Assembly: GCF_036924525.1 (NCBI RefSeq)
Contig: NZ_JAZHRU010000001.1
Span: forward strand, 372,001-436,000
Source of the DNA: Bradyrhizobium sp. AZCC 1719
Lineage (GTDB): Bacteria; Pseudomonadota; Alphaproteobacteria; Rhizobiales; Xanthobacteraceae
Reading direction: 5' to 3'
Length of the DNA: 64,000 bases
Every line of letters starts with the position of its first letter. The first letter of the stretch is position 1. Of this stretch, positions 28,107 through 36,625 are shown one piece after another. The position numbers and the translations under genes are program-made. The notes under the pieces are model-generated. The model did not search any database. It worked only from the letters and a program-made list of their open reading frames with translations, and was not told the origin of the DNA.

Positions 28107-29045
28107 ATGTCGGCTACCGAACAGACTTCACCCGCACGATCCGGGAACTGGCTCGCCAATCAGCCTTATCTGCTGCTCAGCATCACCGCGCTGTGCTGGG
28201 CCGGCAATGCCATCGTCGGGCGGCTGGCCGCCGGCCACATTCCGCCGGTGACGCTGTCGTTCCTGCGCTGGTCGTTCGCGTTCCTGATCATCTTGCCGTT
28301 TGCCTGGAAGCATCTCGTCAAGGACTGGGCTGCGATCCGCGGCCGGCTCGGCATCATGGTCGTGCTCTCGATCACCGGCATCGGCGCCTTCAACACGCTG
28401 CAATATTGGGCGCTCGAGCACACCCAGGCGCTGAACACGCTGTTGTTGCAGTCGGCGGGACCGCTGGTGGTCGCGGTGTGGTCGCTCGTGCTGCTCGGGG
28501 TGCGGTTGACGCTGGCGCAGGCGGCCGGCGTTCTGCTCTCGATGGCCGGCGTGCTGGTGATCATCCTGCACGGCGATCTCACCACGCTGTCGAAGATCGA
28601 CTTCAATATCGGCGACCTGATTTTCCTGGTCGCGCTCGCGATCTTTGGGATCTATTCGGTGCTGTCGCTGAAGCGCCCGGATATCCACGGCCTGTCGTTC
28701 GTCGCCTTCACCTTCGGCGCCGGCGCGGCCTGCCTGATTCCGCTGTTCATCTGGGAGCTGTTCGCGCGGCCGCTGATGCAGATCGACGCCGCGAATCTGC
28801 TGACGCTCGCTTACGTCGCGCTGTTCCCGTCGACGATCGCCTATCTCTGCTTCAATCGCGGCGTGCAGATGATCGGCGCCAACCGCGCAGCACCCTTCTT
28901 TCACGTGGTACCGGTGTTCGGCACCGTCATGTCGATCATCTTCCTCGGCGAGCACCCGCAGGCGTTCCACTTCATCGGCTTTGCGCTGGTGCTAACGGGA
29001 GTGTTTGTCGCGTCACGAAAGCCTCGAACTGCCCAGGACCTGTGA
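28107..29045 (+). CDS. DMT superfamily (EamA) exporter
   Basis: A 312-residue inner-membrane protein with ten hydrophobic spans in two EamA halves: NQPYLLLSITALCWAGNAIVGRL near the start and AYLCFNRGVQMIGANRAAPFFHVVPVFG in the second half. Such proteins export amino acids or other small metabolites. A close paralogue lies at 38928-39863, sharing NQPYLLLS, CFNRG/FFNRG and the RAAPFFH motif. It stands alone; substrate unknown. Confidence 0.87.
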   Translation: MSATEQTSPARSGNWLANQPYLLLSITALCWAGNAIVGRLAAGHIPPVTLSFLRWSFAFLIILPFAWKHLVKDWAAIRGRLGIMVVLSITGIGAFNTLQYWALEHTQALNTLLLQSAGPLVVAVWSLVLLGVRLTLAQAAGVLLSMAGVLVIILHGDLTTLSKIDFNIGDLIFLVALAIFGIYSVLSLKRPDIHGLSFVAFTFGAGAACLIPLFIWELFARPLMQIDAANLLTLAYVALFPSTIAYLCFNRGVQMIGANRAAPFFHVVPVFGTVMSIIFLGEHPQAFHFIGFALVLTGVFVASRKPRTAQDL

Positions 29046-29079
29046 GCGAACATACGGCCTGCGCGCGGCGTGCCGCGTC

Positions 29080-30579
29080 TCACCACGTCCAGCCCGGTTG
29101 CATCTGTTGATAGTACTGCCCGCCGCGCCGGCGCGTAGTGCCAGGCTGGGGGTTCGAATTGGGCGAGAAGAAGGGGAAGAAGCTATCGCCACCCCAGTCG
29201 TTGCCGCTTGCAATGACATCGGGCGTAGGCTGGCGCGTAATGAAGCCGCCCTGCGGCTGGTTGCTCAGCACCGCGACGAACTCGGTGCGATAGTTGGTCT
29301 CGCGGCTCAGCGGCTCGTCCGAGACGATGATCGAGGATCGCGGCAATGCGGTCGGCGCGATGCGATCGAGCACATCCTGCGGGATGGCGATGCGGTCGAG
29401 TGCGCTTTTGGCGTCATCGGCGTCATCGATCGTGACCGCGGTCCAGCGCAAGCCCTTGTCGCTATGCGCCATCGCCGTGAAAACATGCGTGCCGATCCGC
29501 TTCTCGGGATTGCGGATCGTGACCGGAACCTCGATGGACGCATCGAACACCTCGCCGCCGCCGTCCGGCGCCGGCTTATGCGTGTTGCGCCGCACGTAGA
29601 GCTTCTGTGTCGCGCGGCTGATGTAGACGGAGACCGGCTCGAGCGCGAGCTTCGCCTCGCCCGCCGCCTTGGCGGCGTCGGCCTTCCTGGTCGCGGCCGC
29701 CTTGGCCGCATCCTTGGCCGCGGCGGCGGTCGGCCTCGACGTCGCGTCAGCCTGGGCGGTATCGAGCTGCGTCCCCAGCTCCGCGGCCCTGGCGGCGGCC
29801 TTCTGCTTGAGGTCCTCGGCTCGCGCCCTGGCCTCGTCCGTCTTTGCGGCGCCGATCGCTCTGTCGGCTACCGCGAGCTCAGCGTCGGCGCGCTTCTTGA
29901 GCCCTTCCAGCTTGCGCAGCGACGCCGTGAGGGATGCTGCCTCGCGTGCCGCTGTTACGGCGGCTTTCTTCGCCTCGTCGGCCGTCCTGGCGGCCTCCGC
30001 GGCCTCGCGCGCGAACGTCTCGGCACGCACCGGCGCGGCTGCGACGGCCTGCGCGTTTGGCACAAGCAGCGCGGGGTGAGAAAACTCGACCGGAGCCGCG
30101 TCGTTTGGCGAGATGATCACCCGCATTCCGATCCGCGTCTTGTCGAACAGCTTTTCCGCAAAGCCGAAGGGCATCCGCACGCAGCCATGCGAAGCCGCAT
30201 ACCCGGGCAGCGGCCCGCCGTGCAGTGCAATGCCGTTCCAGGTGATGCGCTGCATGTTCGGCATCTCGGCATCGTCATACATGTTCGAGCGGTGGTCCTT
30301 GTTCTTCTCGACGACGGTGAAGACGCCGGCCGGCGTCTCGCGTCCCGTGGTGCCGGTCGACACGGGCGCGCGCAGGATCCAGCCCTCGGCGTCGTAGAGA
30401 GTGACCTGCTGGGACTTGATCGACACGATCGCCATGATCGGCTCGCCTACATCGCGCGGCGCTGTCGCCTCAGTGGGTGCCGCGGGGCGCGCTTGTCTCG
30501 CCGCGGCGTCGACGGTCAACGCCGTAAGTAGCGCCATCGCCACGAGCGCCGCATTGGCGGGAGGCCCCCAGCGCCGCAT
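29080..30579 (-). CDS. Secreted L,D-transpeptidase with coiled-coil linker and a second degenerate domain
   Basis: A 499-residue exported protein. A signal peptide is followed by a YkuD L,D-transpeptidase domain at about 47-157 with the active site His120, Ser130, His131 and Cys133 (LHGGPLPGYAASHGCVRMP). Residues 180-312 are an Ala/Lys/Glu-rich coiled coil. Residues 314-442 look like a second, diverged copy (VSVYISRATQKLYVR, VPVTIRNPEKRIGTHVFTA) without the catalytic motif. It would make peptidoglycan cross-links or anchor proteins to the wall. The ATG at 30579 has GGAG five bases upstream and is preferred over 30618 and 30681. Confidence 0.87.
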   Translation of the reverse strand: MRRWGPPANAALVAMALLTALTVDAAARQARPAAPTEATAPRDVGEPIMAIVSIKSQQVTLYDAEGWILRAPVSTGTTGRETPAGVFTVVEKNKDHRSNMYDDAEMPNMQRITWNGIALHGGPLPGYAASHGCVRMPFGFAEKLFDKTRIGMRVIISPNDAAPVEFSHPALLVPNAQAVAAAPVRAETFAREAAEAARTADEAKKAAVTAAREAASLTASLRKLEGLKKRADAELAVADRAIGAAKTDEARARAEDLKQKAAARAAELGTQLDTAQADATSRPTAAAAKDAAKAAATRKADAAKAAGEAKLALEPVSVYISRATQKLYVRRNTHKPAPDGGGEVFDASIEVPVTIRNPEKRIGTHVFTAMAHSDKGLRWTAVTIDDADDAKSALDRIAIPQDVLDRIAPTALPRSSIIVSDEPLSRETNYRTEFVAVLSNQPQGGFITRQPTPDVIASGNDWGGDSFFPFFSPNSNPQPGTTRRRGGQYYQQMQPGWTW

Positions 30580-30963
30580 CGCCACTCCGGATTGCGCCGT
30601 CGTAAATGGAGTTACCATGCGATGCCCCGGTTGAAATGCCTGCCCGCGCTTACATCGATGAAGTGTCGGATTTTGGATCAACTATCCGCCGCCGCCATCC
30701 ACGCCGCCAATTCGCTCCTAAAAGGACGGCAAATCTCTCATATACGACGGCCAGCGCAGGAGGAAGGATCGTTTGCGGCTGAAATTGGCCCCAAACGGAT
30801 TCGCTGTCCTGGCGGCCACTGTCCATTTTCAGAGCAGAGCGGACGAGAGGTGCATCGGTATGGCCGAGCTTTGAGTACACGTCGCAGTTCCGGGTGGTTC
30901 GCGGCGGTGACTTGCCGTCAGAAAGCCGTTATCTCTTAGGCCTGCTTCGTCAAGGCAACTTCG
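30580..30963. other. Divergent intergenic region, no gene recognised
   Basis: About 380 bp between the divergent L,D-transpeptidase and MCE protein genes. It must contain both promoters. Open frames here show no family resemblance and no clear palindrome was found. Confidence 0.4.
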
Positions 30964-31779
30964 ATGAAAGTCCGCGCCAGTAATGTGATGATCGGCACCT
31001 TGACCCTGGCCCTGATCGCCGGGTCGCTCGGTGCGTGGCTTGGCTATCAGAAGCTCGCCGGGATCAAGCAAAGGGTGCCGTTCCGCGTGATCTTCGAAGG
31101 CTCGGCTTCCGGCCTGCGCAACGGCGGCAGCGTGAATTTCGCCGGCATCCGGGTCGGCGAAGTGGTGTCGCTGAAGCTCGACCATCCGCGCCGCGTGGTC
31201 GCGCTCGCCATGATCGACGGCAACACGCCGGTGAAGAGCGACACCCAGGTCGGCCTCGAATTTCAGGGGCTGACGGGAATCGCCGCGATCTCGTTTACCG
31301 GCGGCACCGATGAGGCGCCGCCGCCGCCCAAGGGCGCGGACGGCATTCCGGAGCTCACCGCCGATCCGGAAGGAATGCTCAATACCCAGGAAAAAATCCG
31401 CGTCGCGCTGCGCAACGTCGACCGCGTGATTGCCGACAACGAGGTGGCGATCAAGGATACTTTGCGGAATTTCGAGACGTTCACCGCCTCGCTCTCAAAC
31501 AGTGGCGCGAAGATCACGTCCATCATCGCAACCGCCGAATCCGGCATCGGCGCGGTCGACGGCGCAATGGACAAGACCAAGGATTTCCTCGGCAGCCTCG
31601 CTAGCGACAAATATGGCGGCGAACTGCTGCCGACCGTGATTTCGCTGCGCGAGCTGATCGAAAGTTTCGACAAGAAGTCCGGGCGGGTGATCGCCGAGAC
31701 GCGAAAAATGCTCGGCGACGTCAGCGAATCCGTCAACAAGGCCGGCCAGAAATTTGGCGGGCCGCCTCCCCGGCGCTAA
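30964..31779 (+). CDS. MlaD-family (MCE domain) lipid-transport protein, orphan
   Basis: A 271-residue protein: an N-terminal signal anchor (NVMIGTLTLALIAGSLGAWLGY) leads into an MCE domain at about 37-115 (VPFRVIFEGSASGLRNGGSVNFAGIRVGEVVSL and VGLEFQGLTGIAAISFTGG) and a long helical tail. MCE proteins form hexameric rings that carry phospholipids between membranes. The usual partners mlaE and mlaF are not adjacent, so this copy must work with components encoded elsewhere. The next gene starts 42 bp downstream but is metabolic. Confidence 0.87.
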   Translation: MKVRASNVMIGTLTLALIAGSLGAWLGYQKLAGIKQRVPFRVIFEGSASGLRNGGSVNFAGIRVGEVVSLKLDHPRRVVALAMIDGNTPVKSDTQVGLEFQGLTGIAAISFTGGTDEAPPPPKGADGIPELTADPEGMLNTQEKIRVALRNVDRVIADNEVAIKDTLRNFETFTASLSNSGAKITSIIATAESGIGAVDGAMDKTKDFLGSLASDKYGGELLPTVISLRELIESFDKKSGRVIAETRKMLGDVSESVNKAGQKFGGPPPRR

Positions 31780-31821
31780 CCTGCCTTCCGATAACAACCA
31801 AAAAAAGATGGAACGCCCGAC

Positions 31822-33039
31822 GTGCTCGACAAATCCACAAGCTTGGCTGCGCCGCCTCCGACCGTGACCCGCACCGAGAGCGCAGTGCCGCGGGCTCTTC
31901 AGAAGTATCTTTCGCTCGACGATTTCGAATCCGTTGCGCGTCGGCGGATTCCAAAATTTCTCTACGGCTATATTTCCGGTGGCGCCGAGACCGATGCCGC
32001 GCTGCGCGACAACCGCAAAGCCTTCGACGAATACGGCTTCGTGCCGCGCGTGCTCAACGACGTCTCCGGCCGCGACCAGACCGCCACGCTGTTCGGCAAG
32101 ACCTACGCCGCGCCGTTTGGCATTCCACCGATGGGCTCCTCGGCGCTGTGCGCCTATCGCGGCGATATCATGCTGACGCAGGCCGCTAGGTGCGAGAACG
32201 TGCCGATGATCTTGAGCGCCTCGTCGCTGATCACGCTGGAGGATGTCCGCGCCGCCAATCAGGCCACGTGGTACCAGGCCTATCTCGCAGGATTGCCGGA
32301 GCGGATCGAGCCGCTGGTCGATCGCGTGGCGGCGGCCGGCTACGATACCTTCGTCGTCACCGCCGACGTGCCGGTGCCGCCCAATCGCGAGAACAACATC
32401 CGCAATGGTTTTCAGGTGCCGCTTGCGATCACGCCGCGCGTGTTCTGGGACACGGTCACGCATCCGCACTGGCTGTTCGGCACCTGGGCGCGCACCGTGA
32501 TCAACCACGGCATGCCGCATTTCGAGAATATGGACGCACAGCGCGGCCCGCCGGTGCTGGCGAAAAACCTGATGCGCAACATCGGCGCCCGCGACCAGCT
32601 CGCCTGGAAGCATGTCGAAATGATCCGCAAGAGGTGGAAGGGCAAGCTCGTGGTCAAGGGCCTGGTCTCGCCGGCGGATGCGAAGGTCGCACGCGAGAGC
32701 GGCGTCGACGGCGTGATGCTCTCCAACCATGGCGGCCGTCAGCTCGATTACACGATCTCGGGCCTGCGCACGCTGCCGGAGATCGCGGCCGAAGCCAAGG
32801 GCATGACTGTCATGGTCGACGGTGGAATCCGCCGCGGCACCGACGTGATCAAAGCGCTCGCGCTCGGTGCCCATTTCGTCTGGGTCGGCCGCCCCTTCCT
32901 CTATGCCGCGATCGCCGGCGGCCAAGCCGGCGTGCAACGCGCGATCGCGCTTCTGAAAGCCGAGATCGACCGCGATCTCGCGTTGCTTGGCATCCGCAAG
33001 CTCAGCGAGATCACGCCGGATCTGGTGCGGAAGTTCTAG
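31822..33039 (+). CDS. FMN-dependent alpha-hydroxy-acid dehydrogenase, LldD-like
   Basis: A 405-residue enzyme of the L-lactate/glycolate/mandelate family. The N-terminal FESVARRRIPKFLYGYISGGAETDAALRDN, the active-site SNHGGRQLD with its catalytic His and the FMN phosphate loop VDGGIRRGTDVIKALALGA then GRPFLY are all present. It oxidises an L-2-hydroxyacid to the 2-oxoacid; L-lactate is likely but mandelate-type substrates cannot be excluded. The first 35 residues are a non-conserved extension. The start at 31822 is a GTG, 42 bp after the MCE gene. Confidence 0.88.
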   Translation: MLDKSTSLAAPPPTVTRTESAVPRALQKYLSLDDFESVARRRIPKFLYGYISGGAETDAALRDNRKAFDEYGFVPRVLNDVSGRDQTATLFGKTYAAPFGIPPMGSSALCAYRGDIMLTQAARCENVPMILSASSLITLEDVRAANQATWYQAYLAGLPERIEPLVDRVAAAGYDTFVVTADVPVPPNRENNIRNGFQVPLAITPRVFWDTVTHPHWLFGTWARTVINHGMPHFENMDAQRGPPVLAKNLMRNIGARDQLAWKHVEMIRKRWKGKLVVKGLVSPADAKVARESGVDGVMLSNHGGRQLDYTISGLRTLPEIAAEAKGMTVMVDGGIRRGTDVIKALALGAHFVWVGRPFLYAAIAGGQAGVQRAIALLKAEIDRDLALLGIRKLSEITPDLVRKF

Positions 33040-33057
33040 CGTGATACGTAGGGATTC

Positions 33058-33145
33058 GTAGGGTGGGCAAAGGCGCTATTGCGCCGTGCCCACCATTCAA
33101 CATCGCGCTTGTGACGGTGGGCACGCTTCGCTTTGCCCACCCTAC
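33058..33145. repeat. Palindromic intergenic repeat, family B copy 1
   Basis: Outer arms GTAGGGTGGGCAAAG and CTTTGCCCACCCTAC are perfect inverted repeats, with a second pair GTGCCCACCATTCA and GGTGGGCACG inside. A second copy lies at 41077-41171. It sits between two convergent genes and can fold in either transcript. Confidence 0.85.
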
Positions 33146-33159
33146 CAGGCGTTAGCGCC

Positions 33160-33738
33160 TCACCGCTGCCCGTCGTGCACTGAGATCTGATCCACCGAAA
33201 GCCCGCCGATGCGCGCGTGGGCGCGGCCGCCGGTTGCCATCACCAGTCCGAACACGATCTCGTCGCGCCGCGGCGCGTCCCAGATCGTCATCTCGGCGGT
33301 GCCGAAATGACTGCGGACGTAAGCCGCCTCGATATGGCCGAGCGGCACCATCAGCCGCGTGCCAATCGCGCCGACGGTCTTGGCCGCAGGCACGATCGCC
33401 TTGGCCTGCGCGATCACTTCGCGGATCGCAGCGCCACCCGCCTCGTGCCAGACCGCGCCGTGCTCGAGCTCGCCGTCGCCGCCGACGATCGCACCCTTGC
33501 CATAGGCTTCGACAACGTCCTTGCCGCCCAGCCGCTCGCACAACGTCCGCGCCAGTTGCCGGCCGAGATCGCGCAAGCCGGCCTGAAACGACATCAGATC
33601 CGGCTCATAGCGGCCGGCATAGGGATTGTTGATGACGGCAAGCACGGTGCCGATCAATAGCGGCTGTGGCCGGCGCGGCCCGCGCTCGTGCCAGACTTCT
33701 TCGATCGAGACTTGCGTCTTCCTGATATCGTAGGCCAT
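33160..33738 (-). CDS. Amino-acid-synthesis-family protein (PF06684-like), in a catabolic cluster
   Basis: A 192-residue protein matching the family annotated as amino acid synthesis (AA_synth): MAYDIRKTQVSIEEVWHERG, VINNPYAGRYEPDL, VVEAYGKGAIVGGDGELEHGAV and VGAIGTRLMVPLG. The family name is historical and its enzymatic role is not established. Its ATG overlaps the stop of the upstream FAH-family gene (TGATG), so the two are coupled. Here it most likely serves a catabolic step or its regulation. Confidence 0.8.
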   Translation of the reverse strand: MAYDIRKTQVSIEEVWHERGPRRPQPLLIGTVLAVINNPYAGRYEPDLMSFQAGLRDLGRQLARTLCERLGGKDVVEAYGKGAIVGGDGELEHGAVWHEAGGAAIREVIAQAKAIVPAAKTVGAIGTRLMVPLGHIEAAYVRSHFGTAEMTIWDAPRRDEIVFGLVMATGGRAHARIGGLSVDQISVHDGQR

Positions 33739-34604
33739 CACTGCGCGGCCTCATCGAACACGGGGTTACGCAGCACGCCGATCTTCTCCACCTCGACCTC
33801 GACGACGTCGCCCGGCACCAGGAACATCGGCGGCTTGCGCGTAAAACCGACGCCGGCCGGGGTGCCGGTAGCGATGACGTCGCCCGGCATCAGATCGAAG
33901 ATCTCGGAGGCGTAGTTGATCAGCCGCGGAATCGAGAAGATCAGGAACGAGGTGTCGGACTTCTGTACGGTCTTGCCGTTGATGCGTGTCTCGAGCTTCA
34001 GCTTGGTCGGATCGGGCAATTCGTCCGTCGTCACCATCCACGGCCCGAACGGCCCGGTGCCGACGAAATTCTTGCCGGCCGCAATCTGCTGCGCATGCAT
34101 CTGATAGTCGCGCACGCTGACGTCGTTATAGATCGAATAGCCGGCGACATGGCCCATGGCGTTGGCCTCGGAAATATAACGGCCGGGCTTGCCGATGATG
34201 ACGGCGAGTTCGCCTTCCCAATCGAGATGCGTCGACACTTTCGGCCGGATCACCGGCGCGTCATGCCCGACCTGGGAACGCCAGACGCGCAGGAAGATCG
34301 GCGGAAACGCCGTAATCTCACGCTTCATGCCGTGGGCCACCGCCTCCTGGTGGTGGTCGAGATAGTTGCGCACGGCGCAGACGATCTTTTCAGGACGCGG
34401 GATCACCGGAAGGTATTTGACGTCGGCGAGCTTCAGGTCGGGCTTGTGGCCGGCCACGATATGATCGCGCTTTTCGAAATCGGGGCTTGCGATGAAGTCC
34501 TGCAGCGTGGCGTGGGACAGCTTGCTGCCGAGGTCGACCACGCCATCGCCGACGATCGCTCCCCAGGTCTCCCTGCCATTGTTCAGAAATGAAAGCAGCC
34601 GCAT
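33738..34604 (-). CDS. Fumarylacetoacetate hydrolase family enzyme
   Basis: A 288-residue FAH-family protein: MRLLSFLNNGRETWGAIVG, CAVRNYLDHHQEA, the metal-site segment WEGELAVIIGKPGRYI and the C-terminal LMPGDVIATGTPAGVGFTRKPP. Members hydrolyse or decarboxylate ring-cleavage products such as acylpyruvates, or hydrate 2-oxopent-4-enoate-type acids. The ATG at 34604 has AAGGA upstream; the frame is open to 34727 but that part spans the promoter. It is the first gene of a two-gene unit led by a palindromic operator. Fits a ring-cleavage pathway with the VOC dioxygenase nearby. Confidence 0.88.
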   Translation of the reverse strand: MRLLSFLNNGRETWGAIVGDGVVDLGSKLSHATLQDFIASPDFEKRDHIVAGHKPDLKLADVKYLPVIPRPEKIVCAVRNYLDHHQEAVAHGMKREITAFPPIFLRVWRSQVGHDAPVIRPKVSTHLDWEGELAVIIGKPGRYISEANAMGHVAGYSIYNDVSVRDYQMHAQQIAAGKNFVGTGPFGPWMVTTDELPDPTKLKLETRINGKTVQKSDTSFLIFSIPRLINYASEIFDLMPGDVIATGTPAGVGFTRKPPMFLVPGDVVEVEVEKIGVLRNPVFDEAAQ

Positions 34605-34664
34605 GGGACGTGTATCCTTCTCGGTTGGGACGGGCTGATGAACTGGAATTTCGTCAAAGACGAC

Positions 34665-34678
34665 TATTTTCGAAAATA
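34665..34678. promoter_or_regulatory. Perfect 14-bp palindrome, candidate GntR operator (site 1)
   Basis: TATTTTCGAAAATA lies 60 bp upstream of the FAH-family start codon. The identical palindrome occurs at 35542-35555, before the divergent dehydrogenase gene. Both flank the gntR gene, so the product of that gene is the natural candidate to bind them. Confidence 0.75.
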
Positions 34679-34764
34679 TCGCCGAACGCAACCAAAATCC
34701 GCCGCCAGGGCGGCTTCCACCGAGCACTTTTATGAGAAAGGCGTCCGCTAGCGGGCGCAGGCGA

Positions 34765-35466
34765 TCAGCCGGCGCTGATCACGCCGGAAGCGTATTTTGC
34801 GACGTTGTTGGAGGTGGTCTGGATGTGGCTGGCGATCAGATTGCACGCCTGATCGGCATTGCGCCCGATCGCGGCCTGCATCAGCGCGCGATGCTCGCCG
34901 GCCTTGTCGCGCGGGTGCGGCCGGAACATGGCCGACAGATTGCGGTAGCGCTCGGCGCGATCGAACAGCGAGTTTCGCACGGCAAGCAGCGTCGGCGATC
35001 CCGATGCCGAAACCAGCGCTTCATGGAACTGGCGGTGCGCCGCCTTCCATTCGGTATTGCTTGCATAATCTTCCGGGGCCCGCTCCTCGATCCTGGCGAG
35101 CCGGTGAAGCGACGAGATAACCCTTATTTCCCAGTCGTCGTCGCCCTTTTCGATCGAGCGTCGCATCAGATCGACCTCGATCAGGATGCGGGCATGCGTC
35201 AGGTCGTGCAAATCCTCGAGCGTCACCGGCGCGACCTTGTAGCCACGCTGCTCCTCGGCGACGACGAGCCCTTCCGCCGCCAGCAACGTCAACGCTTCGC
35301 GCAGCGTCGTGAAGCTGGCGCCGAACGACAGGCGCAGCGCATCGAACTTCAGCGATTCATTCGGCTTGAGCTGGCAGGTGACGATCTCGTTTCGCAGCCG
35401 GTGTGCGATGTCGGAGGCGAGCGTCTTGCCGAACTCCTTGCGCGCCTTGAGGGCTGTCGTTGTCAT
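34765..35466 (-). CDS. GntR-family transcription regulator, FadR/FCD subfamily
   Basis: A 233-residue regulator. A GntR winged helix at about 10-75 (ASDIAHRLRNEIVTCQLKPNESL and LRLSFGASFTTLREALTLLAAEGLV) is followed by an all-helical FCD ligand domain with metal-binding-type residues (HARILIEVDLMRRSIE, HRQFHEALVSASG). Such regulators often control catabolic operons and release DNA on binding a pathway acid. The ATG at 35466 has GAGAGA upstream. It sits between the two outward-facing catabolic units that carry identical palindromes. Confidence 0.92.
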   Translation of the reverse strand: MTTTALKARKEFGKTLASDIAHRLRNEIVTCQLKPNESLKFDALRLSFGASFTTLREALTLLAAEGLVVAEEQRGYKVAPVTLEDLHDLTHARILIEVDLMRRSIEKGDDDWEIRVISSLHRLARIEERAPEDYASNTEWKAAHRQFHEALVSASGSPTLLAVRNSLFDRAERYRNLSAMFRPHPRDKAGEHRALMQAAIGRNADQACNLIASHIQTTSNNVAKYASGVISAG

Positions 35467-35541
35467 TGATTCTCTCGCGACCCCGAAGCCCGCGATCCTA
35501 ACCAAAAAGAATCCCGTTGCAATGATTTTCGCAATGAGACA

Positions 35542-35555
35542 TATTTTCGAAAATA
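35542..35555. promoter_or_regulatory. Perfect 14-bp palindrome, candidate GntR operator (site 2)
   Basis: TATTTTCGAAAATA is identical to site 1. It lies 22 bp before the dehydrogenase ATG and 75 bp upstream of the gntR start, placed to control both, including autoregulation. A position so near the start codon suggests repression. Confidence 0.75.
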
Positions 35556-35577
35556 GCTAAATTGAGGAGCCGCTCGG

Positions 35578-36573
35578 ATGAAGGCTGTACTGGTGCATCG
35601 CCCTGGAGGCCCGGACGCGCTCGACTATGTCGATGTGCCGATGCCTGCGCTGGGCAAGCGGGACGTTCTGATCCGCGCCCAGGCCTTCGGCGTCGGCCAG
35701 CCTGACAAGCTGATCCGCAGCGGCGTCTACAAATGGATGCCGCCGCTGCCGGCCAATCCCGGCAATGATGTCGCCGGAATCCTCGAAGCCGTGGGTGCGC
35801 AGGTGAGCGGGCTGGTCGTCGGCCAAAGGGTGCTCCTGAGCGCGCGCGACCTCGCCCAGCGCGGCGGCTGCTACGCCGAATATGTCGCCGCGCCTGCGGA
35901 CGCGGTGCATGTACTGCCCGGGAACGTTGCGTTCGAGGACGCGGTGTGCCTGCCGAACTACCAGGTCGCCTGGGCACTGCTGCACAATTGCGGCTCCGCT
36001 ACGCCGCCCCACTCCGCCCTCGTCATCGGCGCGGCCGGCGGGGTCGGGACGTCGCTGGTGCAGCTCGCAAAACTGGCCGACATGAAGGTGATCGGCACCG
36101 TCTCCACGCCGGAGAAGGCCGCCTTCGCGCGAAAGATGGGGGCCGATGAGATCATCTTCTATCGCGATGAGGACGTCGTCGCCCGCACCCGCGCTCTAAC
36201 TGACGGACGCGGTGTCAGTCTCGTCCTCGATCACGTCTGCGGCCCCGAATTCTATTCCTATCTCGGTGCGCTCGATAAATGGGGCACCATCGTCTCCTAC
36301 AACGCGTTTGCCGGACTGCCGACCGAAAACCTGATGGGCGAGATGCGGAAGTATCTCGACATCTGCCCGGCGATCCGCTGCTTCTCCTTTCACATCTACG
36401 ATAACGACCGCGAAGGCCGGCGCGACATCATGCGAAAGGTGATCGGCTATCTCGCCGAGGGCGCCATTCGCCCGTCGATCTCTCGGCGCTTCAAGCTTTC
36501 CGAAGTTCGTGCCGCGCATGAACTGCTCGATTCCGGTGCGGCGTTCGGCAAAATCGTGATGACCCCGGATTGA
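35578..36573 (+). CDS. Zinc-independent MDR dehydrogenase, quinone-oxidoreductase-like
   Basis: A 331-residue medium-chain dehydrogenase/reductase: MKAVLVHRPGGPDALDYVDVP, NPGNDVAGILEAVG, the nucleotide-binding VIGAAGGVGTSLVQLAKLADMKVIGTV and C-terminal ELLDSGAAFGKIVM. It lacks the cysteine cluster of the zinc enzymes and resembles NADPH:quinone oxidoreductases and enoyl reductases. A ribosome site GAGGAG precedes the ATG. It is the first gene of the rightward unit, behind the second palindrome. Its substrate is unknown. Confidence 0.85.
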   Translation: MKAVLVHRPGGPDALDYVDVPMPALGKRDVLIRAQAFGVGQPDKLIRSGVYKWMPPLPANPGNDVAGILEAVGAQVSGLVVGQRVLLSARDLAQRGGCYAEYVAAPADAVHVLPGNVAFEDAVCLPNYQVAWALLHNCGSATPPHSALVIGAAGGVGTSLVQLAKLADMKVIGTVSTPEKAAFARKMGADEIIFYRDEDVVARTRALTDGRGVSLVLDHVCGPEFYSYLGALDKWGTIVSYNAFAGLPTENLMGEMRKYLDICPAIRCFSFHIYDNDREGRRDIMRKVIGYLAEGAIRPSISRRFKLSEVRAAHELLDSGAAFGKIVMTPD

Positions 36574-36625
36574 GCTGGATGCCCGCACAGCCCAAACATT
36601 CTGCCTGAATTCAAGAGGTCACGAG

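Noticed and set aside
31495..32937. A 480-codon minus-strand frame opposite the hydroxyacid dehydrogenase
   Set aside because: The plus-strand gene has clear FMN and catalytic motifs; the antisense peptide has none.
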